64,000 nucleotides of DNA, from positions 93,943 through 157,942 of the forward strand of contig NZ_NMPZ01000006.1 in the NCBI RefSeq assembly GCF_002224675.1. The letters are read 5' to 3'. A program made the translations under genes and the position numbers. The DNA comes from Segatella copri (GTDB taxonomy: Bacteria > Bacteroidota > Bacteroidia > Bacteroidales > Bacteroidaceae). Shown in pieces: positions 23,944 to 33,328 of the stretch. The notes beneath the pieces were generated by a model, which saw only the letters and a list, made by a program, of their open reading frames with translations, searched no databases and had not been told where the DNA came from. Position 1 is the first letter of the stretch. Each line of letters starts with the position of its first letter.

Positions 23944-25603
23944 TCTTCTCCTCTGGAACCAGGAACTTATCGCCACTCTGCTTGACAAGCTGCTTGGCAA
24001 ACTTCTCTGGATAACCAGGACGAACTGGAGTAGCACCCAAACCGTATGGAGTCTTCTTGAAGGTACCATTCTTATCGGTTGGCTTGATGATCATATCATT
24101 GTACTTCACCACCATGAACTCGAAAAGCTGGTTCCAGCGAGCCAACATCTGCTGAGCCTTCTCTACACTGTAGTCGTTGAGATACTTCACAGCAGCCTGT
24201 GGGTTCTGGGCATAAAGCTCCTGAGCCTTCTTCTCAACACCTGCCTGAGCAGCGAAATAGCTGTTGTCCAAGCTATCACGAACCTCCTTCAAGGTTGGGA
24301 ACATCAGACTGTAACGAGGATAAACCATGTTGCTAGTCATGTTGCAAACCCAGTATGCGTTTTTCTTGCTGAAATGCACCGCATCAGCACCAGGAGTATT
24401 GTAGCACTCAGGACGCTCGGTCATAGAGCAATATACTGGAGTGAACGCAGCCATATTGGCATCGTCGTTGGCAAACCAGAACACGCCGCCAATCTCTCTT
24501 GGCAACCATGAACGCATCTGGCTCACGAATACGAAACCACTCTGCTGGGTGCTGACAGGACGCTCGTTGAAATACTGCTTGCCATCCACCTTGTACATCA
24601 ATGGTGTAGGACGATAAGGCATCTCCCAGATACCACCACCTATGTCAGAACCATCAGCTACAGAAAGAGGAGTACCCTCGTAATGGTCGCGCATCACATT
24701 CTCAACATCCTGAACGCTCACCTTCTTGTTAGGAACCACCCAGAGAGGCATATCCTGCGCATCAGGATTCTTGCCGAGTGCCCAATCCAGATAAGGACTC
24801 ATATCATAGAAGTGGTTCAGCATAGCCCAGGCACGGGCATCGCAGAAACGGCGACCCGAGAAATCAGGCTTGGCATACGCCATCTTCCAGGAGAAATCAG
24901 CATCCTTGCCCTTGAACCAGCCCTTGCTGCGGGCAAAAGATACCACATCCTTGGCATACATCACGTTCTTCTTGTCCTTCATATTGAACTTGCCGATGCG
25001 GCTCTGGTTGGCATGCGCACAGATGGCATCATCCGGAATACGGAGAGCTACCCATACAGCACCCTTGGAACCGGCACCCTTACCCATCATCTCCATGATC
25101 CAAGCCTCTTTAGGATCGCAGATGGTGAAGGTCTCACCGCCAGAGTTGTAACCATAGGTATTGGCGAGGGTGGTCATCACCTTGATAGCCTCGCGAGCCG
25201 TCTTACTGCGCTGGAGAGCTACATAGATGAGTGAGCCATAATCCATGATACCGGTAGAATCTACCATCTCCTCACGACCGCCATAGGTAGTCTCGCCGAT
25301 GGTAACCTGCCACTCGTTGATGTTGCCGATTACGTTGTAGGTCTCGGCAGCCTCAGGAATCTCGCCATAATACTTATTGCTGTCCCAATCGAAAATCTTG
25401 CGCATCTCGCCCTTGGCATGTTTAGCCGCAGGATAATGGCAGAGGTACTGGAACATTCCGTAGTCGTCGGCACTGTAAGAACACATCACCGAACCATCTA
25501 CTGATGCCTTCTTGCCCACGATGAAGTTGCTGCAGGCCTCAGCCTCTGAGACACTGCCCAACATAGCTACAGCCATCAGGGCTGAAGCAAAAATCTTATT
25601 CAT
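23939..25603 (-). CDS. C69 family dipeptidase
   Basis: A 554-residue secreted dipeptidase of family C69 (PepD-like, Ntn hydrolase). After an N-terminal signal (MNKIFASALMAVAMLGSVSE, then AEA) the mature chain would begin at Cys24 (CSNFIVGKKAS), the expected N-terminal nucleophile. Other family segments: DGSVMCSYSADDYG, GETTYGGRE, GIMDYGSLIYVALQRSKTAREAI and YGYNSGGETFTICDPKEAWIMEM. Cleavage of the signal to free Cys24 would activate it. It likely degrades dipeptides in the periplasm, fitting an amino-acid-using gut anaerobe. Starts 20 bases after nadC. Confidence 0.93.
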   Translation of the reverse strand: MNKIFASALMAVAMLGSVSEAEACSNFIVGKKASVDGSVMCSYSADDYGMFQYLCHYPAAKHAKGEMRKIFDWDSNKYYGEIPEAAETYNVIGNINEWQVTIGETTYGGREEMVDSTGIMDYGSLIYVALQRSKTAREAIKVMTTLANTYGYNSGGETFTICDPKEAWIMEMMGKGAGSKGAVWVALRIPDDAICAHANQSRIGKFNMKDKKNVMYAKDVVSFARSKGWFKGKDADFSWKMAYAKPDFSGRRFCDARAWAMLNHFYDMSPYLDWALGKNPDAQDMPLWVVPNKKVSVQDVENVMRDHYEGTPLSVADGSDIGGGIWEMPYRPTPLMYKVDGKQYFNERPVSTQQSGFVFVSQMRSWLPREIGGVFWFANDDANMAAFTPVYCSMTERPECYNTPGADAVHFSKKNAYWVCNMTSNMVYPRYSLMFPTLKEVRDSLDNSYFAAQAGVEKKAQELYAQNPQAAVKYLNDYSVEKAQQMLARWNQLFEFMVVKYNDMIIKPTDKNGTFKKTPYGLGATPVRPGYPEKFAKQLVKQSGDKFLVPEEKK

Positions 25604-25623
25604 AAAATATACCTTTATTTATA

Positions 25624-26475
25624 TTAATCACAAGCCTTGAAGCTCATATCCAAACCCTTCACACTGTGTGTCAAGGCACCTACAGAGATAAAGTCAACAC
25701 CCTGCTCTGCATAGTCACGGATGGTATCGTAGGTGATACCGCCAGATGACTCTGTCTCATACTTTCCAGCGATGATATCTACTGCCTTCTTGGTATCAGG
25801 CACAGAGAAGTTATCGAGCATGATACGGTTGACACCGCCGTGCTTCAATACCTGGTCGAGCTCATCGAAGCTGCGAACCTCGATTTCAATCTTCAGATCG
25901 AGCCCCTTCTCCTTGAGATAAGCATGGCAACGGTCGATGGCGTTATCGATACCGCCAGCGAAATCGATGTGATTGTCCTTGAGGAGAATCATATCGAAGA
26001 GACCGATACGATGGTTCATACCACCACCAATCTTCACAGCCTGCTTCTCCAACATACGGAGACCTGGAGTAGTCTTACGGGTGTCGAGGATGTGAGTCTT
26101 GGTACCTTCAAGGCGCTTCACATACTTGGCAGTCATGGTAGCGATACCGCTCATACGCTGCATGATGTTGAGCATCAGGCGCTCAGTCTGAAGCAGCGAA
26201 CGGGTCTTGCCCTCTACGATCATAGCGATGTCGCCCTTCTTCACGTGGGTACCATCCTGCAACAGAACCTCTACCTTCATGGTAGGATCGAAGCGTGCGA
26301 ATACCTTCTTAGCCATTTCTACACCTGCCAAAACGCCATCTTCCTTGATGAGCAAATGGCTCTTACCCATGGCGTCCTCTGGAATGCAACACAAGGTTGT
26401 GTGGTCGCCATCACCGATATCCTCAGCAAATGCCAAGTCTATCAACTTGTCTTCTAATTGATCTACGCTTAACAT
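25624..26475 (-). CDS. nadC: nicotinate-nucleotide pyrophosphorylase (carboxylating)
   Basis: NadC (quinolinate phosphoribosyltransferase) converts quinolinate and PRPP to nicotinate mononucleotide in NAD synthesis. 283 residues, normal length. Seen: EDIGDGDHTT near the start, ERLMLNIMQRMSGIAT, the substrate-binding DTRKTTPGLRMLEKQAV with KIGGGMNHRIGLFDMILLKDNH, EIEVRS, IMLDNFS, and SGGITYDTIRDYAEQGVDFISVG. nadE, the last step of NAD synthesis, is also in this window at 36-38 kb but in a separate unit. Lies 53 bases after a small unknown gene. Confidence 0.97.
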   Translation of the reverse strand: MLSVDQLEDKLIDLAFAEDIGDGDHTTLCCIPEDAMGKSHLLIKEDGVLAGVEMAKKVFARFDPTMKVEVLLQDGTHVKKGDIAMIVEGKTRSLLQTERLMLNIMQRMSGIATMTAKYVKRLEGTKTHILDTRKTTPGLRMLEKQAVKIGGGMNHRIGLFDMILLKDNHIDFAGGIDNAIDRCHAYLKEKGLDLKIEIEVRSFDELDQVLKHGGVNRIMLDNFSVPDTKKAVDIIAGKYETESSGGITYDTIRDYAEQGVDFISVGALTHSVKGLDMSFKACD

Positions 26476-26528
26476 ATTATTAATGTTTATTGTTTAATGT
26501 TTATTGTTTACTTTTGGGGGGAAGACTA

Positions 26529-26750
26529 TCAACTCTTGATCCTTTTCCCGTTCCATAGGGCGCAGAGGATGCCTTCCTCATCACGCTCTACCCTGATTTC
26601 TCCACCCAGCCATTCGGTCATGGGCAACTCCTCACGGAACTCATAGTAATTGACTACTCTACCCTCGGCAATCTCCACCACTGCCTGCTGCAGGATGGTG
26701 CCATCGGGAAGCACCACGGTATGAGCACCGCATCTTCTCAGTTCCTCCAT
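26529..26750 (-). CDS. conserved small protein of unknown function
   Basis: A 73-residue protein, not recognised as a named family. It is mostly beta-strand in pattern: HTVVLPDGTILQQAVVEIAEGRVVNYYEF, then WLGGEIRVERDE. This resembles the small N-terminal beta domain of amidohydrolases (a sheet that precedes the barrel), but no barrel follows, so enzymatic activity is unlikely. Its start is two bases after the stop of the DUF4296 lipoprotein gene, so the two are translated together. Gene is real judging by coupling and codon pattern. Confidence 0.7.
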   Translation of the reverse strand: MEELRRCGAHTVVLPDGTILQQAVVEIAEGRVVNYYEFREELPMTEWLGGEIRVERDEEGILCALWNGKRIKS

Positions 26751-26752
26751 CG

Positions 26753-27679
26753 CTATCTTGTCTTAAGAGGTTCTGCCATCATCGGCTTCATTTCCCTGAG
26801 CGGCTTCAGCGGTTTGCCATCCGAAGAAGCACTATCCTTGCGGAGACTATCGGATGATGCCGAGGAAGAGCTTCCTGCCGGCGCTGCCACAGGCTTCAGC
26901 GGATGCATGCGAATCAGCTTGATATGCTCCAGGAACATCAGCTTCAAGGTGGTCTGAGAAGAGACACCCGTACCGTTATCGTCATTCATCAGCATGAAGT
27001 ATCCCTTCACGCTCTTGATGCCAAGAGAATCAGCATCAGAGAGTTCCACCGAATAATGCTGGGTACTCTGAATCATGATGGTACGCTGGGCAATACTGTC
27101 ATTACCAAACTGCACTGCGAGCATCGCAACACCATTGCGCATACCATCCTGGTAGATGAACTGCGCATCAAAATCGAGCATCAGGCGGTCGCCCTTATGG
27201 AAAGTAGAATCCACCTTGATATCGAAGCTGGTACTATTGAACGGCTGCACAGGCATGAACACCATCGATGTAGCGAGATTCCATACATTAGCCGTATCGC
27301 CGGTGGCAGAGAGATTAGCAAACTCTCCTCCAGCACTGGCACTACCGCCCATGGCTGTAATCTCGTTGTTGTAACGGTCGGTCAGGTCCTTATATACATC
27401 CTCCAGCAGTTCGGTATGACGCATATAATAAACCATGGAAGAATCGAACTCGGCAGAGGTGACATCGTGCTTCCTGAGCACCGCCTCGCGATAAGCCAGG
27501 CTCTGTCCCTTGTCGCCGTTGTCATCCATGTGTGCCATCGCCAGAGCCAGGTGATAATCATAAAGAATATCCGTCATCTTGCCCTTCGACAAGACGCCGC
27601 TAGGCAGGGAAGGCTTGCAGGATGAAACGCAGAAAAGCAATGCCATCACTGCCACAAGACAAATCATTAACTTCTTCAT
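26753..27679 (-). CDS. DUF4296 lipoprotein
   Basis: An outer- or inner-membrane lipoprotein of about 308 residues with a DUF4296 domain near the N-terminus (LPSGVLSKGKMTDILYDYHLALAM). The signal MKKLMICLVAVMALLFCVSSC ends in a lipobox with Cys as lipid anchor. The start choice is decided by a rare clear Shine-Dalgarno, GGAGG at about 27687-27691 on the minus strand: it stands seven bases before the ATG at 27679, while the upstream ATG at 27685 is only one base away. The C-terminal part ends in a Ser/Asp/Lys-rich tail. Function unknown. It follows lspA, whose product would process its signal peptide. Confidence 0.85.
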   Translation of the reverse strand: MKKLMICLVAVMALLFCVSSCKPSLPSGVLSKGKMTDILYDYHLALAMAHMDDNGDKGQSLAYREAVLRKHDVTSAEFDSSMVYYMRHTELLEDVYKDLTDRYNNEITAMGGSASAGGEFANLSATGDTANVWNLATSMVFMPVQPFNSTSFDIKVDSTFHKGDRLMLDFDAQFIYQDGMRNGVAMLAVQFGNDSIAQRTIMIQSTQHYSVELSDADSLGIKSVKGYFMLMNDDNGTGVSSQTTLKLMFLEHIKLIRMHPLKPVAAPAGSSSSASSDSLRKDSASSDGKPLKPLREMKPMMAEPLKTR

Positions 27680-27694
27680 TCTCATGCCTCCTTT

Positions 27695-28378
27695 CTATTT
27701 CTTATCTTCCTTATTAGCAGAAGTCTCCTTCTTCTCCCCTTCCTTTTTCTTATTACTTCCTCCGAGCTGCTCCAGTTCCTTGCGACAGAAGAGCAGCATG
27801 GAGATGATACCCACGCTGACGCAGGCATCGGCAAAATTGAATACAGGATCGAAGAATGTTCCCTGCTGACCACCCCAGAAAGGTACCCACTCCGGCCACG
27901 TATAGCTGAAGAACGGGAAGCGGAACATATCCACTACCTTACCCATAAAGAAAGGTGCATATCCGTCGCCGAACGGTACCATATAGGATACATAATAAGG
28001 CGAGGATGCAGTGAACATCAGACCATAGAACATCGAATCGATCATATTGCCGATGGCACCCGTAAGTACCAGGGCTACGAGGATGATGTAGAGCAGACGA
28101 TGCGTACCTCGCTTGATGATGCGATAGAGATAGACGATGAGAGCGACGATGGCTACAGAGCGCAGCAGGCTGAGCCAGAACTTGCCGATAAACGACATGC
28201 CCCACGCCATTCCGTTGTTCTCAATGAAATCGATAAAAAACCAATCTGTAACACGAACAGACTCGCCAAGGCAAAAGTGGGTCTTGATGTACAGCTTAAT
28301 CCATTGGTCGATGATAAGCAGCACAACCACCATTGCCGTGACGAGCCAGCCGATATGTAAATTCCTTTTTTTCTCCAT
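27695..28378 (-). CDS. lspA: lipoprotein signal peptidase (signal peptidase II)
   Basis: LspA removes signal peptides from prolipoproteins. 227 residues, with four membrane helices. Conserved features: DQWIKLYIK near the first helix, ENNGMAWG, GNMIDSMFYG (first catalytic Asp) and NFADACVSVGI (second catalytic Asp). The protein is longer than the common 160-170 residues because of an insertion before the last helix and a charged Lys/Glu-rich tail after it, as in other Bacteroidales. Starts three bases after the DksA-like gene; followed by a lipoprotein gene. Confidence 0.96.
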   Translation of the reverse strand: MEKKRNLHIGWLVTAMVVVLLIIDQWIKLYIKTHFCLGESVRVTDWFFIDFIENNGMAWGMSFIGKFWLSLLRSVAIVALIVYLYRIIKRGTHRLLYIILVALVLTGAIGNMIDSMFYGLMFTASSPYYVSYMVPFGDGYAPFFMGKVVDMFRFPFFSYTWPEWVPFWGGQQGTFFDPVFNFADACVSVGIISMLLFCRKELEQLGGSNKKKEGEKKETSANKEDKK

Positions 28379-28381
28379 TTA

Positions 28382-28765
28382 TTATTTCTTTCTAGCCTCC
28401 TTGGAAGCTACACTCAATGTGGCATGAGGTACTGCACGCAAACGCTCCTTAGGAATCAACTCACCCGTCTCGCGGTCGATGCCATAGGTCTTGTTCTGAA
28501 TGCGGACCAGCGCAGCCTCCAGCCCCTTGATGAACTTCTGCTGGCGCTGAGCCATCTGGATGATTTCCTCCTTGCTCTGTGCCTCGCTGCCCTCCTCAAG
28601 AGCCTTGTAGGTTGGTGATGTATCTACCACATCATTACTATCTGAGTGGTTGAGCTGAGCCATACAGTCACGGTAGGTCTGCTTTGCCACCTTTAACTTC
28701 TCTTCAATGATAGCGCGGAACTCCTCGAGTTCTACATCGCTATAACGTGCTTTTTCGTTAGCCAT
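28382..28765 (-). CDS. DksA/TraR-family protein without zinc-finger cysteines
   Basis: A 127-residue protein of the DksA/TraR family: N-terminal coiled coil (about residues 8-85, LEEFRAIIEEKLKVAKQTY to FIKGLEAALVRI) and C-terminal globular part (YGIDRETGELIPKERLRAVPHATLS). In most relatives the position of Asp in YGID is Cys (YGIC), within a zinc finger. Here the only Cys lies in the coil, so no zinc site is possible. DksA proteins bind the RNA polymerase secondary channel with ppGpp. The acidic coil tip (SDSNDVVDTSP) may still reach the channel. Between ileS and lspA, 3 bases from the latter. Confidence 0.9.
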   Translation of the reverse strand: MANEKARYSDVELEEFRAIIEEKLKVAKQTYRDCMAQLNHSDSNDVVDTSPTYKALEEGSEAQSKEEIIQMAQRQQKFIKGLEAALVRIQNKTYGIDRETGELIPKERLRAVPHATLSVASKEARKK

Positions 28766-28875
28766 AGACGTTGTTTTGTTATAAAAGTTATTATTAGACT
28801 AGAGTTTTAAGGAAAGAAGTTAGAAGCAAGTAGCTTCGGATAACTCCTGACTCCTAACTTCTAACTCCTAACTAT

Positions 28876-31800
28876 TTAATTCTTCTCTACGAGAATGTTC
28901 AACTTAAAGTCATCAAACTCGGTCTCAACACCTGCGTTGTCACCGATTTCGATGCTGTCAGCCAGTACCTGACCCTTGATGTAGTCGCCGAATGACTCGA
29001 TGGCGGCATTGGTCTCCTCATTAGGAGCCACAGTCACCTTGATGCGGTCGGTAATCTCCAGACCAGTCTCCTTGCGGAGGTTCTGGATACGGTTGATCAG
29101 CTCACGAGCCATACCCTCCTTCTTCAATTCAGGAGTCAACTCTACCTCAAGCGCTACGGTCAGATTGCCCTCGTTAGATACGAGCCATCCTGGGATATCC
29201 TCAGAGATAATCTCCACGTCGGCTACCTCTACCACGGCTTCCTGTCCGTCAATATTCAATGTGATGTTGCCTGCCTTCTCGAAGGCTGCAATCTGGTTCT
29301 GATCGAGTGCTGACATCTGGGCAGCAACACCCTTCATCAGCTTGCCGAACTTCTTACCCATCACTCTGAAGTTACACTTCACCTTCTTCACGAGAATGCC
29401 CTGACCCTCAATGAAGTTAACCTCCTTCACGTTCACTTCGTTCTTCAACAGTCCGGCTACTGCCTCGATATGTGCCTTCTGTACATCATCTACGGCAGGA
29501 ATCATGATCTGCTGCAGTGGCTGACGAACCTTGATGTTCACCTTACGGCGCAATGCCAATACCATGGAAGTAATCTTCTGGGCGATGGCCATACGCTCCT
29601 CCAGGTCGGCATCGATAGCAGCCTCATCAGCTACAGGGAACTTATCGAGGTGTACGCTCTCCAACTCGCCGCCCAAGTCGTGATACAACTCGTCTGCATA
29701 GAATGGAGCGAATGGTGCCAGGAGCTTAGCCACTGTCATCAAACAGGTATAGAGAGTCTGGTAAGCACTCAACTTATCCTCGCTCATCTCCTTACCCCAG
29801 AAACGTTTACGGTTCAGACGAACGTACCAGTTAGAGAGGTCATCGTTGACGAAGGCATCGATAAGACGGCCTGCACGGGTTGGGTCGTAGCCAGCCAACT
29901 CTCTGTCAACGCCCTTGATGAGGGTATTGAGTGAAGAGAGAATCCAGCGGTCAATCTCTGGGCGCTTCTCGAATGGCACCTGAGCAGCCTCTGCATCGAA
30001 ACCATCGACGTTAGCGTAGAGGGCGAAGAAGCTGTAGGTATTATATAAGGTACCGAAGAACTTGCGACGGGTCTCATCTACACCATTAGGGTCGAACTTG
30101 AGGTTGTCCCAAGGCTCGCTGTTGGTCATCATATAGAAACGAACAGGGTCGGCACCATACTTATCGATCATCTCGAATGGGTTGGTCACATTGCCCACGT
30201 GCTTACTCATCTTGTTACCCTTGGCATCGAGAACGAGACCAGAAGAGATTACGTTCTTGAAAGCTACGCTGTCGAATACCATGGTAGCGATGGCGTGCAG
30301 GGTGAAGAACCATCCACGGGTCTGATCCACGCCCTCGTTGATGAAGTCGGCTGGATAGAACTTAGGAGGAATAGCATATCCCTCGTAGGTGCTGTGGATG
30401 AGTGCATCGCGGTCTGCCTCTGTGCCACGTGCCATCTCTCCCTCGAATGGGTAGTGGAGCTGGGCATAAGGCATTGAGCCTGAATCGAACCATACGTCGA
30501 TGAGGTCGCTCTCACGATACATTGGCTTGCCCTCCTCGTTAACCAATACAATCTTGTCAACGTATGGACGGTGGAGGTCAATCTTATCATAGTTCTCCTG
30601 ACTGTAGTCGCCAGGAACGAAACCATTCTCCTTCAATGGGTTGCTCTGCATAATACCGGCAGCCACAGACTTCTCGATTTCAGCATACAGTTCCTCCAAG
30701 CTGCCGATACACTTCTCGCCACGGTTCTCATCACGCCAGATTGGCAATGGAGTACCCCAGAAGCGGGAACGTGAAAGGTTCCAGTCGTTCAGGTTCTCGA
30801 GCCAGTTGCCGAAACGGCCTGTACCGGTGCTCTCAGGCTGCCAGTTGATGGTCTTGTTCAATTCTACCATGCGCTCCTTGCGGGCAGTATCCTTGATAAA
30901 CCAGCTATCCAATGGGTAGTAGAGGATAGGCTTGTCGGTACGCCAGCAGTGAGGATAGTTGTGCACGTGCTTCTCACTCTTGAAAGCCTTGCCCTCCTGC
31001 TTCAACTCGTAGCAGAGTACGATGTTCAGGTCTTCAGCCTTTTCAGAAGCCTTCTTGTCCCAGACACCATCCACATTAAACTGTGGGTCATAGGCATTCT
31101 TCACGTAGTCGCCTGCGTGATGAGCGTATGCCTCCTTGTTAACGCAAGCGCTCACGAAGTTGGCATCGAGGTCTTCGATGAGATAGAACTTACCCTGGAG
31201 GTCAACCATTGGGCGGGTCTCACCCTTCTTATTAATAAGGTAGAGAGCTGGGATGTTGGCATCCTTAGCCACCTTGGCATCATCGGCACCGAATGTAGGA
31301 GCGATGTGAACGATACCTGTACCGTCATCGGTAGTAACGTAGTCGCCGAGGATAACACGGAAAGCCTCGCTATCCATCTCAACGAACTTATCGCGACCAT
31401 CCTCAGAAGCGAATACCTTCTCAGGATGAGCTGCAGCATATTCTGTAACGAAAGCTGGAGCAAAAGCATCTACCTTCTCGCATGGCTTTACCCATGGCAG
31501 GAGCTGCTCGTAGTGCATGCCTTCGAGGTCTGTACCCTTCATGTGGTCGATAATGCGCCATGGGCACTGCTTCTTCTCCTTGTCGAATGGCAGGAGATCG
31601 CCCTCCTTGCACTCCTGGTCTGCCTTCAGATATGAACCTACCAAAGCCTCAGCCATCACGAGTGTCATAGGCTCGCCATTGTAGAGGTTGTAGGTCTCGA
31701 TAGCTACATAGTCAATCTTAGGACCCACACAGAGAGCCACGTTTGATGGCAAAGTCCAAGGTGTAGTGGTCCATGCGATGAAGTATGGCTTGCCCCACTT

Positions 31801-32487
31801 GGTCCACTCTGCCTTAGGATCCTTGATGAGGAACTGGGCTGTGGTGGTGAGGTCCTTTACATCGCGGTAGCAGCCAGGCTGGTTCAACTCGTGAGAGCTC
31901 AAACCTGTACCTGCGCCTGGAGAGTATGGCTGGATGGTGTAACCCTTGTAAAGCAGACCCTTGTTGTAGAGCTGCTTGAGGAGCCACCAGAGAGTCTCGA
32001 TATACTTGTTATCGTAGGTAATATAAGGATGATCGAGATCCACGAAGTAACCCATCTTCTCGGTCAATTCGCGCCACTCAGCGGTGAACTTCATCACGTT
32101 CTCGCGGCACTTGTGGTTGTAATCCTCGGTAGAGATATACTTCTCTGAAGCCTTGTTGTCGATATCTTTCTTGGTGATGCCGAGTTCCTTCTCGACACCG
32201 AGTTCAACAGGGAGTCCGTGGGTATCCCATCCCGCCTTGCGGTGAACCTGGAAGCCCTTCATGGTCTTGTATCTGTTGAATGTATCCTTGATACTACGTG
32301 CCAACACGTGGTGAATACCCGGGTGGCCATTAGCAGATGGAGGTCCCTCAAAGAAGATAAACTGAGGACAGCCTTCACGCTCATCGATAGACTTGTGGAA
32401 GATATCATTTTTCTCCCACGCTGCTAGTACGTCATTGTTTGTCTGAGTCAAATTCAGACCATTGTGCTCGGCAAATTTCTTAGCCAT
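28876..32487 (-). CDS. ileS: isoleucine--tRNA ligase
   Basis: IleS charges tRNA-Ile. A 1203-residue class I synthetase. HIGH-type motif GHPGIHH (residues 54-60), KMSKS-type motif NKMSKHVGN, editing domain with the TTPWTLPSN signature, and a long C-terminal anticodon-binding region. Length and C-terminal part resemble the eukaryote-like (type 2) form found in Bacteroidota, which tends to be little affected by mupirocin; resistance itself is not shown. Promoter identified directly upstream (32528-32558). Probably first of a unit with the DksA-like gene, lspA and the lipoprotein gene. Confidence 0.98.
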   Translation of the reverse strand: MAKKFAEHNGLNLTQTNNDVLAAWEKNDIFHKSIDEREGCPQFIFFEGPPSANGHPGIHHVLARSIKDTFNRYKTMKGFQVHRKAGWDTHGLPVELGVEKELGITKKDIDNKASEKYISTEDYNHKCRENVMKFTAEWRELTEKMGYFVDLDHPYITYDNKYIETLWWLLKQLYNKGLLYKGYTIQPYSPGAGTGLSSHELNQPGCYRDVKDLTTTAQFLIKDPKAEWTKWGKPYFIAWTTTPWTLPSNVALCVGPKIDYVAIETYNLYNGEPMTLVMAEALVGSYLKADQECKEGDLLPFDKEKKQCPWRIIDHMKGTDLEGMHYEQLLPWVKPCEKVDAFAPAFVTEYAAAHPEKVFASEDGRDKFVEMDSEAFRVILGDYVTTDDGTGIVHIAPTFGADDAKVAKDANIPALYLINKKGETRPMVDLQGKFYLIEDLDANFVSACVNKEAYAHHAGDYVKNAYDPQFNVDGVWDKKASEKAEDLNIVLCYELKQEGKAFKSEKHVHNYPHCWRTDKPILYYPLDSWFIKDTARKERMVELNKTINWQPESTGTGRFGNWLENLNDWNLSRSRFWGTPLPIWRDENRGEKCIGSLEELYAEIEKSVAAGIMQSNPLKENGFVPGDYSQENYDKIDLHRPYVDKIVLVNEEGKPMYRESDLIDVWFDSGSMPYAQLHYPFEGEMARGTEADRDALIHSTYEGYAIPPKFYPADFINEGVDQTRGWFFTLHAIATMVFDSVAFKNVISSGLVLDAKGNKMSKHVGNVTNPFEMIDKYGADPVRFYMMTNSEPWDNLKFDPNGVDETRRKFFGTLYNTYSFFALYANVDGFDAEAAQVPFEKRPEIDRWILSSLNTLIKGVDRELAGYDPTRAGRLIDAFVNDDLSNWYVRLNRKRFWGKEMSEDKLSAYQTLYTCLMTVAKLLAPFAPFYADELYHDLGGELESVHLDKFPVADEAAIDADLEERMAIAQKITSMVLALRRKVNIKVRQPLQQIMIPAVDDVQKAHIEAVAGLLKNEVNVKEVNFIEGQGILVKKVKCNFRVMGKKFGKLMKGVAAQMSALDQNQIAAFEKAGNITLNIDGQEAVVEVADVEIISEDIPGWLVSNEGNLTVALEVELTPELKKEGMARELINRIQNLRKETGLEITDRIKVTVAPNEETNAAIESFGDYIKGQVLADSIEIGDNAGVETEFDDFKLNILVEKN

Positions 32488-32527
32488 ATTATCTATTTAA
32501 ATTTTATATTGTTTTTACTTTTGGGCG

Positions 32528-32558
32528 CAAAGTTACAAAAAAAAAGGTTTTACCCAAA
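32528..32558 (-). promoter_or_regulatory. promoter of ileS
   Basis: On the minus strand TTTG (complement of 32555-32558), 19 bases, then TAACTTTG (complement of 32528-32535). Full consensus match about 40 bases upstream of ileS. Confidence 0.88.
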
Positions 32559-32589
32559 ATCTTTAATATATTTTCTACTTATATATACA

Positions 32590-32641
32590 AAAAAGACTCC
32601 TAAATGACTGAAAAATTGCTCTTTTCAAGTCATTTAGGAGT
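32590..32641 (-). terminator. terminator after the amylase gene
   Basis: A 14-bp perfect stem (ACTCCTAAATGACT at 32596-32609 with AGTCATTTAGGAGT at 32628-32641), followed on the minus strand by CTTTTTTG. It lies about 70 bases past the amylase C-terminal fragment. Confidence 0.88.
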
Positions 32642-32710
32642 ACTAAAACCTAAAATAAATGAAATATGATAAACTAAATGTTTCTAAAAGTAATGGCGGC
32701 TAACCATTGA

Positions 32711-33328
32711 CTACTTGATAACAAACTTCTTGCCATTGCAGATGTACATACCTGGAGACAGGACATACTCTGCATCAGAAACCTTGTTCACTTCGGCTAC
32801 CTTCACACCATTGATAGAGTAAATCTGCAACTTAGCAGGAGCCTTCTTGCAACCTACCTGGTTGATACCTGTTGAGGCAGACTCATTGGTCTTACCGTTG
32901 CGGTAATAAACTGCACCGTTCTCGAAAGCATTGGTCTTACCGTTGCGGTCATAAACTGCACCGTTGACGAAAGCAAAAGTTTCTGTCTGGTTGACACCAT
33001 TACCATTATTGTTGAAGATAATATTAGTAGGAGCACCTGTCAAATCACCATCAAACTTCCACATCCAGACATCCAGACCATTCTTCTTCATGTCAGTCTT
33101 AGTACAGCTTACACCTGGCCAGGTACCACCGGTAAAGTTGTCTGCATCATTCCAAGCCCATACGTGGATGTCACTCCATTCTGCAGGAGCGAGGAAGTAA
33201 GCGAAGATACCTGTTGGAGTAGGAATAACTACCTCTTTTATCTTGGTGAAGGTTGCAGAACCAGTATTGGTTTCATTGTCAGTATTGGTTGCGCTCCAAG
33301 TTACAGTCTTGCTCTCGCCTTCCATCAT
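32711..33328 (-). CDS. C-terminal part of the frameshifted amylase: starch-binding module and type IX secretion tail
   Basis: A 205-codon frame that continues the upstream GH13 gene after a one-base frameshift. It starts within a beta domain (MMEGESKTVTWSAT), followed by a starch-binding module like CBM26 (FAYFLAPAEWSDIHVWAWNDA ... WPGVSC), a 15-residue tandem duplication (NGAVYxRNGKTN twice) and a C-terminal sorting domain (LQIYSINGVKVAEVNKVSDAEY ... LSPGMYICNGKKFVIK) of the Por secretion type. It has no start signal of its own and no gap from the upstream frame. On its own it would be a fragment, so treat it as the end of the same gene. Confidence 0.85.
   Translation of the reverse strand: MMEGESKTVTWSATNTDNETNTGSATFTKIKEVVIPTPTGIFAYFLAPAEWSDIHVWAWNDADNFTGGTWPGVSCTKTDMKKNGLDVWMWKFDGDLTGAPTNIIFNNNGNGVNQTETFAFVNGAVYDRNGKTNAFENGAVYYRNGKTNESASTGINQVGCKKAPAKLQIYSINGVKVAEVNKVSDAEYVLSPGMYICNGKKFVIK

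Noticed and set aside
28800..28872. TAACTCCTAACT-like short repeats between ileS and the DksA-like gene.
   Set aside because: Short, imperfect and of a kind common in AT-rich spacers; no structure seen.
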